Shown here: positions 1 to 5,000 of the stretch, piece after piece
Numbering within the stretch: the stretch's first letter is position 1
How the letters are laid out: every line of letters starts with the position of its first letter
From: Methylocystaceae bacterium
GTDB lineage: Bacteria; Pseudomonadota; Alphaproteobacteria; Rhizobiales; Beijerinckiaceae
Assembly: GCA_003152255.1 (NCBI GenBank)
Contig: PLZT01000294.1
Location: forward strand, 1,725-8,737
Direction of reading: 5' to 3'
DNA length: 7,013 bases
Notes under the pieces: generated by a model
The model's input: the letters and a program-made list of their open reading frames with translations, nothing else
Databases searched by the model: none
What the model was told of the DNA's origin: nothing
Made by a program: the position numbers and the translations under genes

Positions 1-10
1 TGATCTTTCA

Positions 11-349
11 TCATGAGTCCGGCTTTGCCGCGTCGCGGTCGATATCGATGATCTCCGTGAGTTGAATCTCGTCGTCTTCCTCGATCGGCGGAATTTCCAC
101 GTCGTCCTGGGCGTCTTCGTCTTCCACCTCCGGCTCGGCCGTTTCGGCTTCGAACGGATCGACGGCGGCGACGGGAGTCTTGATCGCGACAGGGGGAGAC
201 GGAGTCCACTTGGCTCTCGAATGCGCGAGCTCCACGATCTGAAAAAGGGCGCCGCATTTGGGGCAAACGATCGGCGTCCGGTTGAGATCGAAAAACGGCG
301 CCGCGCAGCTCAGGCATCGGCGCTTCACGCCGAGTTCGGGTTTACTCAC
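11..349 (-). CDS. TIGR02300 family protein (FYDLN acid domain, zinc ribbon)
   Basis: Small protein of 112 residues that matches the alphaproteobacterial TIGR02300 family. The N-terminus begins SKPELG, followed by a four-cysteine zinc-ribbon pattern (CxxC at residues 12/15, CPKC at 29/32) around the family's aromatic-DLN motif, here FFDLN at 19-23. From about residue 70 to the end the chain is strongly acidic (runs of E and D), also typical of the family. The start chosen is a GTG, because a GAAAGGA ribosome binding site lies 8 bases before it; an upstream TTG in the same frame would put that site inside the gene and add residues not seen in relatives. The molecular function of the family is not known; the zinc ribbon suggests nucleic-acid or protein binding. 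In related genomes it often lies near a tRNA-Ala and aroA, which would be beyond the left edge here (recalled, not visible). Confidence 0.92.
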   Translation of the reverse strand: MSKPELGVKRRCLSCAAPFFDLNRTPIVCPKCGALFQIVELAHSRAKWTPSPPVAIKTPVAAVDPFEAETAEPEVEDEDAQDDVEIPPIEEDDEIQLTEIIDIDRDAAKPDS

Positions 350-357
350 TGGGATTA

Positions 358-364
358 TCCTTTC
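358..364 (-). promoter_or_regulatory. Ribosome binding site fixing a GTG start
   Basis: GAAAGGA on the minus strand, 8 bases upstream of the GTG at 349. It decides the start of the TIGR02300 gene in favour of the GTG rather than the upstream in-frame TTG. The same GAAAGGA core precedes rpmB, mtdB and fae in this window. Confidence 0.75.
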
Positions 365-525
365 GAAAAACAATCTAAAGTCTCGCCTTAAAGACCCTCG
401 ATCGCGCGAGCCCGCATTCGGTTCGCGAATGGAGGTCTCTCATGAATCGATTTGACCTTCGAGCGTTCAGCGCATGATCAAGGCTCCCCTGGTCGCGAGG
501 ATTGGAGAGCCAGCCATGTCGAGAC

Positions 526-558
526 GGCCACGCAACCATTATTGTCCCAGGCGTGGCC
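526..558 (-). terminator. Inverted repeat downstream of the nusG-like gene
   Basis: Perfect 8-bp inverted repeat (GGCCACGC at 526-533 and GCGTGGCC at 551-558) with a 17-base loop, about 43 bases past the stop of the nusG-like gene. There is no T-run after it, so it is at most a weak or Rho-assisted terminator or an RNA 3'-end stabiliser. The rest of 350-600 shows no convincing gene. Confidence 0.3.
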
Positions 559-600
559 TTCGCCGTCGGAGTCGACAGCCGCGCCCTCTTCTTTCGCTTG

Positions 601-1278
601 TCACGCCGCCACGAGAGATGATCTCTCGATGGTCGCCAGCACCCTGCCGCCCATGATTTCAAGCAGCACGCGAACGCGCCCGCTTTTATCGAGCCGGACC
701 AGTTCGCCGACAGCTTCGGCCAGCGGCCCGGCGGTCACGCGAATGGCTTGCCCCTCCATGAGATCGCGATCAAAGCGGCAAATACCGGACTCGTCCACAT
801 AAGCAATGATCGTCTCGACGACGCCGCGAGGAACGGGCACCGGACGCTCTTCGGCCATGATCAGACTCATGACGCCGAAGGTGCCGTTGATCGAGCGCCA
901 GCGATCGCGCTGCAGGTCGAGCGCCACGAAAAGATAGCCCGGAAAGGCCGGCGCGTGGACGGCCTTTGTTTTGCGGGCGTGGCGCACGTTTCGCGACACC
1001 TTGGGCAGGAACACGCGAAACCCCTGACCCGCGAGTTGGGTTTCGGCGCCGTGTTCACGCTTGGGGAGCGCGCGAACGACATACCAGCGCTCGCCCGAAC
1101 GCAGTTCCCCGCGATGCGACAATGTCCGCGAAGCGGCAGCGATCCGAGATGGCGACTTCGCGGTTGGAACCATGCTCGCGCCTGCGCCTCTCGTGGTTGA
1201 CCCGTCCAACGTCACGCAAGGATTGAAGGGCCAGGCCCTCTTCGATGCGACTTGCTCCGTATCGTGTCGAGAGCGCAC
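601..1278 (-). CDS. NusG/RfaH-type transcription elongation (antitermination) protein
   Basis: A NusG paralogue of 225 residues from the chosen start. The NGN domain begins at about residue 63 with ERWYVVRALPKRE and contains the conserved core FPGYLFVALD at 112-121 and RWRSINGTFGV at 127-137. A KOW-type domain follows (EGQAIRVTAGP at 175-185 to LVAA at the end), with the usual VLLEIMGGR strand. Such proteins bind RNA polymerase and help it read through long operons; this single-copy accessory type is often found near exopolysaccharide or capsule genes, but none is visible here. The start is uncertain. A GTG at 1278 has an excellent GGGGAGG site 8 bases upstream but gives a roughly 60-residue N-terminal extension without recognisable domain. 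An ATG at 1173 gives a more family-like 190 residues but has a poorer binding site. The housekeeping NusG lies next to secE and the L11 operon, which are absent here, so this is judged a specialised paralogue. Confidence 0.85.
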   Translation of the reverse strand: MRSRHDTEQVASKRAWPFNPCVTLDGSTTRGAGASMVPTAKSPSRIAAASRTLSHRGELRSGERWYVVRALPKREHGAETQLAGQGFRVFLPKVSRNVRHARKTKAVHAPAFPGYLFVALDLQRDRWRSINGTFGVMSLIMAEERPVPVPRGVVETIIAYVDESGICRFDRDLMEGQAIRVTAGPLAEAVGELVRLDKSGRVRVLLEIMGGRVLATIERSSLVAA

Positions 1279-1286
1279 TCACCATG

Positions 1287-1293
1287 CCTCCCC
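1287..1293 (-). promoter_or_regulatory. Strong Shine-Dalgarno supporting the upstream GTG of the nusG-like gene
   Basis: GGGGAGG on the minus strand, 8 bases before the GTG at 1278. It is the best-placed binding site for this gene and is the reason the long start was preferred over the ATG at 1173. An out-of-frame ATG at 1285 is only one base from it and cannot use it. Confidence 0.5.
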
Positions 1294-1343
1294 GACGACG
1301 AAAAGCCGCCCGCGCCGCGAGAGAGCAATCCGCCTAGAGACGC

Positions 1344-1379
1344 CGAAATCCTTCTATATATCGAAATGCTTCTATATAT
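1344..1379. repeat. Two-copy 18-bp tandem repeat upstream of the nusG-like gene
   Basis: CGAAATNCTTCTATATAT occurs twice head to tail (1344-1361 and 1362-1379) with a single mismatch, C or G at the seventh base. It forms an AT-rich island in otherwise GC-rich DNA and overlaps a predicted minus-strand promoter. Direct repeats like this suit a dimeric or cooperative regulator, but no factor can be named. Confidence 0.75.
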
Positions 1380-1397
1380 ATTGAGTCCATTGGTCAA
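1371..1397 (-). promoter_or_regulatory. Predicted sigma70-type promoter for the nusG-like gene
   Basis: On the minus strand TTGACC (1397-1392) is followed after 15 bases by TATAGA (1376-1371). The hexamers are good but the spacer is shorter than the usual 17, so the promoter may need an activator or use a shifted -10 within the TATATA run. The transcript would have a leader of roughly 85 bases before the GTG at 1278. The 18-bp repeat covers the -10 element. Confidence 0.45.
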
Positions 1398-1602
1398 TTC
1401 GCCTTTCGCCCCGGGGCTCGCGATCTCGCGCCGAGGCTCGTGCGGGACAATGGTTCCCGACTGGAAGAGTGCGCGCCCTACGCCGCGAACCCGAGGCCGA
1501 GGGCCGCGGGGATACAATGGAGCGAGCGCTTTTTGCGAAACGCCTGTCGTGAGCGGCGCTGCCGCCCGAACCCCAGGGATTGCGCGACGCGAAGACGGTC
1601 TC

Positions 1603-1650
1603 TAGTCCGGCCAAAGCGGTCTTTGGACCTGTCACTGGCCGAATAGACTA
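1603..1650 (-). other. Potential stem-loop with internal alternative hairpin
   Basis: TAGTC plus CGGCCA (1603-1613) can pair with TGGCCG plus GACTA (1636-1641 and 1646-1650), an 11-bp stem interrupted by a 4-base bulge (AATA on the plus strand). Inside it, CCAAAG (1611-1616) and CTTTGG (1621-1626) form a competing tight hairpin with a CGGT tetraloop. It could be a small structured RNA, an extra terminator element or a relic. The strand given assumes it lies in the rpmB 3' region. Confidence 0.3.
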
Positions 1651-1652
1651 AA

Positions 1653-1679
1653 GCCCCGGCGCATCAAAAGCGACGGGGC
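1653..1679 (-). terminator. Probable intrinsic terminator of rpmB
   Basis: Read on the minus strand, GCCCCG and CGGGGC form a 6-bp GC stem with a 15-base loop, followed directly by TTTAGTCT. It lies about 64 bases beyond the rpmB stop codon. The T-run is short, so termination may be partial. Confidence 0.5.
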
Positions 1680-1702
1680 CGAGTCCGACCGGGAATATGC
1701 GC

Positions 1703-1728
1703 GGCGGCGCGCTTTCGGCGGCGCCGCC
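1703..1728 (-). other. GC-rich hairpin just past rpmB
   Basis: GGCGGCGC (1703-1710) and GCGCCGCC (1721-1728) are perfectly complementary with a 10-base loop. The hairpin begins 15 bases after the rpmB stop. There is no T-run; it may protect the 3' end of the mRNA or form part of a two-hairpin terminator with 1653-1679. Confidence 0.45.
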
Positions 1729-1742
1729 CGAACGTCGACCGC

Positions 1743-2042
1743 TCAGGCCGTAGCGGCGGCGGCGGTCTGCTTCTTCGCGATCTCGCGCTTCAATTCGCGC
1801 ACGTTCTGCGACAATTCTTCATCATGCGACTTCGCGAGGAAGGCGTCGAGCCCGCCGCGATGTTCGACCGAGCGCAAAGCCGCGGCCGAAATGCGCAAAC
1901 GCACGGAACGCGCCAGCGCGTCGGACGTCAGCGTGACATTGACGAGATTGGGCAGGAAGCGCGTGCGCGTCTTGCGATTGGAGTGGCTGACGAGATTGCC
2001 GGACTGCACTCCCTTGCCGGTCAATTCGCAACGACGGGACAT
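1743..2042 (-). CDS. rpmB: 50S ribosomal protein L28
   Basis: Ribosomal protein L28, a component of the large subunit. The 99-residue product begins [29 protein letters not shown], the diagnostic L28 N-terminus, and continues with NLVNVTL and the [23 protein letters not shown] segment found in alphaproteobacterial members. The length agrees with that group. The start at 2042 is set by homology and by GAAAGGA closely upstream; the frame remains open a further 22 codons upstream but that part is not L28. It is a single-gene unit here, with its own promoter upstream and hairpins downstream, as is common in Alphaproteobacteria, where L28 is not always paired with rpmG. Confidence 0.97.
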   Translation of the reverse strand: MSRRCELTGKGVQSGNLVSHSNRKTRTRFLPNLVNVTLTSDALARSVRLRISAAALRSVEHRGGLDAFLAKSHDEELSQNVRELKREIAKKQTAAAATA

Positions 2043-2173
2043 GGATTTTCCTTTCGATAGACCAATGAACCACGGGCGGCGCGCGCATCGGCGCGTGTCA
2101 ATCGCCATCCAGTGGTGATAATTCGGGCGAACACTCGCCGGCCCCGAAGCCGCGAGCCCTCTGGTTGCGAGGC

Positions 2174-2202
2174 TTATAAGCGCGAAACCGGGGAATCGTC
2201 AA
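2174..2202 (-). promoter_or_regulatory. Sigma70-type promoter of rpmB
   Basis: On the minus strand TTGACG (2202-2197), a 17-base spacer and TTATAA (2179-2174) make a near-consensus housekeeping promoter. It predicts a transcript start near 2167 and a leader of about 125 bases before rpmB. The arrangement fits a highly expressed ribosomal gene. Confidence 0.7.
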
Positions 2203-2316
2203 CCGCCCTGGCTTGCCGCCGCCGCCGCGACGACAAGCCACTAGACATCGGCGCGGTTCTTTGTTCTATGCCGTTTCGTCATTCCGAACGAGGCTCGCCC
2301 AGGGGCGCTTCCCGCC

Positions 2317-2352
2317 AAAATTGGCTTACGCGACAAAATTGGCTTACGCGAC
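2317..2352. repeat. Exact 18-bp tandem repeat upstream of mtdB
   Basis: AAAATTGGCTTACGCGAC is present twice head to tail without mismatch (2317-2334 and 2335-2352), 137 bases before the mtdB start. The first copy is preceded by CC and the second followed by TTGG, so CCAAAATTGG and CGACTTGGGG flank it. It may be a duplicated regulator site or a recent slippage event. Confidence 0.85.
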
Positions 2353-2440
2353 TTGGGGGGACTCTAACGCCGCATCGCTCGCGCACGAACCACTGACTTT
2401 AGAACTCTCTTGCGCGGTTTCCATTGCGATTTCCCAAGGC

Positions 2441-2454
2441 GCGCCCCGGGGCGC
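2441..2454. promoter_or_regulatory. 14-bp perfect GC palindrome near the mtdB ribosome binding site
   Basis: GCGCCCCGGGGCGC reads identically on both strands and ends 17 bases before the GAAAGGA site of mtdB. It could be a protein-binding site; with no loop it is not a good RNA hairpin. In GC-rich DNA a chance origin is possible. Confidence 0.3.
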
Positions 2455-2488
2455 CCGACGCGCAGACGACGAAAGGAACGAAAACTCC

Positions 2489-3382
2489 ATGGCCGCCAAA
2501 GCTATTCTGCATATGTTGAGCACGTTGAAGCACATGAGCCCCTTCGACGTAAACATGGCGGTCGACGCCGGCTATGACGTCACGATCCCCTACACCAACG
2601 TCACGATCGACGAGGTGTCGGCGCTGGTGCAGGACGCCATGTTCTCGCGCGCTCCCTCCGCCGCGCTGCGCACGGGCATATTTTTCGCCGGCCGCGACGC
2701 CGTGCTCGCCCTCGATATGATGGACACCGCCAAGAAGGCGCTGCTCAAGCCCTTCGAAGTGTCGCTGTTCGCCGATCCCTACGGCTCCTTCACCACCGCC
2801 GGCGCGATGGTGGCTTGCGTCGAAAAGCTGCTGCGCGAGAAAAAGCAGCGCGAGCTGAAAGGCGCCCGCATCGTGATTTACGGCGCGACCGGCGTCGTGG
2901 GCTATTCCGCCGGCGTGATCGCGGCGCTCGAGGGCGCGGATGTGACGATGGTCGGATACAGCGGCCTCGCGCGCGTGCAAAAACTGACCGAGGAGATCGA
3001 GCAGCGCTTTGGCGTGAAAGTGAAAGCCGCCGACGGCAGCACGCCGGAGCAGGTTCGCGCGCTGCTGATCGACCATGAGATCGCGCTGTGCGCGGCGCGC
3101 GCCGGTGTGCAGGTGCTCTCCAAGGACGATCTGGCCGCCGCCAAGAATCTGCTGATCGCCGCCGACGTGAACGCGGTGCCGCCGCTGGGCGTCGAGGGTT
3201 GCGGCCTGCACGACAATGGCGTCGTCATTTCGTCCCATGGCGCGCTGGGCATCGGCGCTCTCGCGATCGGCAATGTCAAATACGGCACGCAATCGGGCCT
3301 GTTCAAACAGATGACGGGCTCCAGCAAGCCGCTGTGCCTTGATTTCCGGGACGCCTTCGCGCTCGCCCGCACGCTGGTCTAA
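2489..3382 (+). CDS. mtdB: Methylene-tetrahydromethanopterin dehydrogenase MtdB
   Basis: Cytoplasmic NAD(P)-dependent dehydrogenase that oxidises methylene-H4MPT to methenyl-H4MPT, the step after formaldehyde capture in the bacterial H4MPT pathway. The 297-residue protein closely follows M. extorquens MtdB as I recall it: ILHMLSTLKHMSPFDVNMAVDAGYD at the N-terminus, FSRAPS and TGIFFAG, FADPYGSFTTAGAMV at 94-108, the nucleotide-binding loop YGATGVVGYSAG at 131-142, ADVNAVPPLG at 225-234, GIGALAIGNVKYGTQ at 254-268 and PLCLDFRDAF at 281-290. These separate it from MtdA, which is shorter in several loops and reads differently at each. The start at ATG 2489 has GAAAGGAA 10 bases upstream. fae follows after 94 bases, and the two probably share a transcript, since the first intrinsic terminator lies after fae. 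Confidence 0.96.
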   Translation: MAAKAILHMLSTLKHMSPFDVNMAVDAGYDVTIPYTNVTIDEVSALVQDAMFSRAPSAALRTGIFFAGRDAVLALDMMDTAKKALLKPFEVSLFADPYGSFTTAGAMVACVEKLLREKKQRELKGARIVIYGATGVVGYSAGVIAALEGADVTMVGYSGLARVQKLTEEIEQRFGVKVKAADGSTPEQVRALLIDHEIALCAARAGVQVLSKDDLAAAKNLLIAADVNAVPPLGVEGCGLHDNGVVISSHGALGIGALAIGNVKYGTQSGLFKQMTGSSKPLCLDFRDAFALARTLV

Positions 3383-3395
3383 ACCACCCCATTCG

Positions 3396-3419
3396 CGCCG
3401 CGGGAATAGTCTCGCGGCG
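3396..3419 (+). other. First hairpin in the mtdB-fae spacer
   Basis: CGCCGCG (3396-3402) and CGCGGCG (3413-3419) form a 7-bp stem with a 10-base loop, 14 bases after the mtdB stop. There is no T-run, so it is more likely an mRNA stabilising or processing structure than a terminator. Confidence 0.45.
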
Positions 3420-3427
3420 GGTTCGGC

Positions 3428-3450
3428 GGCCGGGGCATGAGGCGCCGGCC
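3428..3450 (+). other. Second hairpin in the mtdB-fae spacer
   Basis: GGCCGG (3428-3433) and CCGGCC (3445-3450) pair around an 11-base loop, ending 12 bases before the GAAAGGAA ribosome binding site of fae. It may protect a processed fae message at its 5' end, which would fit the very high level at which Fae is usually made. Confidence 0.4.
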
Positions 3451-3476
3451 CCAAGGTTTCTCGAAAGGAAACGCAC

Positions 3477-3986
3477 ATGGCTTTGATCAACAAGCTTCTG
3501 GTCGGCGAGTCGCTGGTCGGCGAAGGCAATGAAGTCGCTCATATCGACCTCTTGATCGGACCGCGCGGCAGCGCCGCCGAGCTGGCTTTCGCCAACGCTC
3601 TGGTCAACAACAAGGACGGCTTCACCACCCTTCTCGCGGTCGTCGCCCCGAACCTCCTGACCAAGCCGAACACGATCCTGTTCAACAAGGTCACGATCAA
3701 GGGCGCCAAGCAGGCCGTTCAGATGTTCGGCCCGGCGCAGGCCGGCGTCGCCAAGGCGGTCGCCGATTCGGTGGCCGAGGGCATCATCCCGGTCAGCGAA
3801 GCCGATGACCTGTTCATCTGCGTTGGCGTGTTCATTCACTGGGACGCCTCGGACGACGCCAAGATCCAGGATTACAACTACACCGCCACGAAGGAAGCTC
3901 TCGCGCGCGCCATCAAGGGCGAGCCGAAGGCCGCCGAGGTCGTCGCCAAGCGCAACGACGCCAAGCACCCCTTCGCCGCCCACTAA
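3477..3986 (+). CDS. fae: Formaldehyde-activating enzyme
   Basis: Catalyses condensation of formaldehyde with H4MPT to methylene-H4MPT, feeding MtdB; a cytoplasmic and normally very abundant protein in methylotrophs. The 169 residues run the full family length. Recognisable blocks are [23 protein letters not shown] (9-31), [17 protein letters not shown] (44-60), [12 protein letters not shown] (63-74), AVQMFGPAQ (80-88), [12 protein letters not shown] (101-112) and [20 protein letters not shown] (116-135). The His of NEVAHID, residue 22 here, is the conserved histidine proposed as catalytic in the family. This is the classic short Fae, not a Fae-Hps fusion or a divergent Fae2/Fae3. GAAAGGAA lies 6 bases before the ATG. 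A strong terminator follows 27 bases after the stop. Codon use is strongly biased to C- and G-ending codons, consistent with high expression. Confidence 0.98.
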   Translation: MALINKLLVGESLVGEGNEVAHIDLLIGPRGSAAELAFANALVNNKDGFTTLLAVVAPNLLTKPNTILFNKVTIKGAKQAVQMFGPAQAGVAKAVADSVAEGIIPVSEADDLFICVGVFIHWDASDDAKIQDYNYTATKEALARAIKGEPKAAEVVAKRNDAKHPFAAH

Positions 3987-4013
3987 GGCGCGCGCCGGCT
4001 TGCGAAACTTTGG

Positions 4014-4039
4014 GGGAGCCGCGCGCGGCTCCCTTTTTT
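4014..4039 (+). terminator. Strong intrinsic terminator after fae
   Basis: A 20-bp perfect palindrome (4014-4033) that can fold as GGGAGCCG-CGCG-CGGCTCCC is followed at once by six T (4034-4039). This is the clearest terminator in the window. It separates the mtdB-fae unit from the folD-like/mfnF pair, which should therefore have its own promoter or rely on read-through. Confidence 0.92.
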
Positions 4040-4121
4040 GTTCGTGGATTTCATGTCGCGAAAGCGGCCGCGGAGGGTTTCGCGCGGGCCCGTCGATTCA
4101 AGAAGACTCGGGTGAGGCAAG

Positions 4122-5000
4122 ATGAAGCCTATCTACAGCAAGGATATTGTCGCGGCGAGAAAGGCGCGCTTGATTGACGCCTTCGGGGCGCTGAAGCAAC
4201 GCGGAATCACCCCAAAACTCGCGGCCGTGATCTGCGCCGCCGATCCCGCCGCCGCGAGCTACGTTTCGGTGAAACGGAAACACACCGAAGAGATCGGCGG
4301 CGCCTTCGAGGTTGTCGATCTTTCCACGTTAGGCTCCGCCGACGCCGGAAGCCGCATGAAGGCGCTATGCGTTCGACCGGACGTTCATGGCGTCATCGTG
4401 GTCATGTCGTCCAAGCCGGAGATCGACGAGATCGAGCTGACGAATCTCATCCCCGCGAACAAGGACGTCGATGGACTATCGGCGGCCAATCTCGGAATGC
4501 TCTTGCAGAACGACCCGCGTCAATTTTTCACCGCGCCCGCCACGCCGCAAGCCTGTATCGTCCTCGCCGAGTCTGAAACCGAACTCACGGGCAAACACGT
4601 CGTCGTGATCGGCAGAGGTCGAACCGTCGGGAGGCCGCTCGCGAACATGCTGATAAGCGCCGGAGCGACGGTCGCCGTTTGTCACTCCAAAACGACGGAT
4701 ATTCCGCGAATAAGCCAATCGGCGGAAGTCGTCTTCGTCGCCACGGGAAGGCCGCGTCATTTTGGAAAAAAGTATTTTAGGGACGGACAGGTGATCGTCG
4801 ACGCGGGGATAGGCTTTATCGACGGCCAATTGACCGGAGACGTCGACATCTCCGCCCTGGCCGAGCTAGACGTTGGTGTCACTCCGGTTCCCGGCGGCGT
4901 CGGACCGCTCACATCGGTCCTGATCCTCGAAAATTTGCTGAATCTTATCGAAATGCAAAGCGGAAACGAGTCAACGTCGCCCGAGCTGGCGGCGCGATGA
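4122..5000 (+). CDS. Divergent FolD-like methylene-tetrahydrofolate dehydrogenase/cyclohydrolase
   Basis: A full-length 292-residue FolD-family protein. Standard FolD oxidises methylene-H4F with NADP and hydrolyses methenyl-H4F. Kept features are SYVSVK (Y47 and K51, the catalytic Tyr-x3-Lys), ANKDVDGL (D117 matching E. coli D121), the nucleotide loop VVIGRGRTVGRPLA at 161-174, and TPVPGGVGPLT at 254-264. Changed features are the QLPLP segment, which reads VMSSK at 94-98, so E. coli Gln98 is Val94, and the PCTPxG turn, which reads PATPQA at 139-144. Those Gln and Lys residues are known to matter for FolD catalysis, so cyclohydrolase activity in particular is doubtful. The gene overlaps the next by ATGA and follows mtdB and fae, which points to a C1 role, possibly with an unusual substrate. 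The ribosome binding site (GTGAGG, 4 bases before ATG) is weak. A symbol is withheld because function may differ from true FolD. Confidence 0.88.
   Translation: MKPIYSKDIVAARKARLIDAFGALKQRGITPKLAAVICAADPAAASYVSVKRKHTEEIGGAFEVVDLSTLGSADAGSRMKALCVRPDVHGVIVVMSSKPEIDEIELTNLIPANKDVDGLSAANLGMLLQNDPRQFFTAPATPQACIVLAESETELTGKHVVVIGRGRTVGRPLANMLISAGATVAVCHSKTTDIPRISQSAEVVFVATGRPRHFGKKYFRDGQVIVDAGIGFIDGQLTGDVDISALAELDVGVTPVPGGVGPLTSVLILENLLNLIEMQSGNESTSPELAAR

Larger units (their letters stand above)
1398..1742. other. Intergenic stretch between the nusG-like gene and rpmB
   Basis: About 345 bases with no convincing gene on either strand; the open frames here are GC-driven, lack homology that I recognise and lack binding sites. 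The left half holds nothing I can identify. The right half carries three hairpin-forming segments (1603-1650, 1653-1679, 1703-1728), annotated separately. Confidence 0.6.
2203..2488 (+). other. Upstream region of mtdB
   Basis: Noncoding stretch between the rpmB promoter and mtdB. The mtdB frame is open upstream to 2213, but this extension does not resemble MtdB and has repetitive content. It contains an exact 18-bp tandem duplication and a 14-bp palindrome (annotated separately). No clear sigma70 hexamer pair was found on the plus strand, which may mean the mtdB promoter depends on an activator. Confidence 0.5.

Noticed and set aside
350..600. Searched for the tRNA-Ala often found near TIGR02300 genes
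   Set aside because: No cloverleaf or TTCGAATC-type arm seen; if present it should be on the other side of the gene, outside the window.
442..656. Short frame from the ATG at 442 (11 codons, good GGAGG site) overlapping by ATGA a 60-codon frame at 474
   Set aside because: The binding site is attractive but the longer product is arginine/proline-rich without recognisable homology and runs antisense into the 3' end of the nusG-like gene; too little to call a gene.
1344..1379. Tandem repeat considered as the start of a CRISPR array or plasmid iterons
   Set aside because: Only two directly abutting copies with no spacers, no cas genes and no replication initiator nearby.
2213..2488. 92-codon upstream extension of mtdB
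   Set aside because: It includes the 18-bp duplication read as LAYATKLAYAT, has no similarity to MtdB, and the ATG at 2489 matches the family N-terminus with a good ribosome binding site.
2399..3529. 376-codon minus-strand open frame antisense to mtdB
   Set aside because: Shadow frame; His/Arg/Gly-rich composition and no start context, while mtdB is certain.
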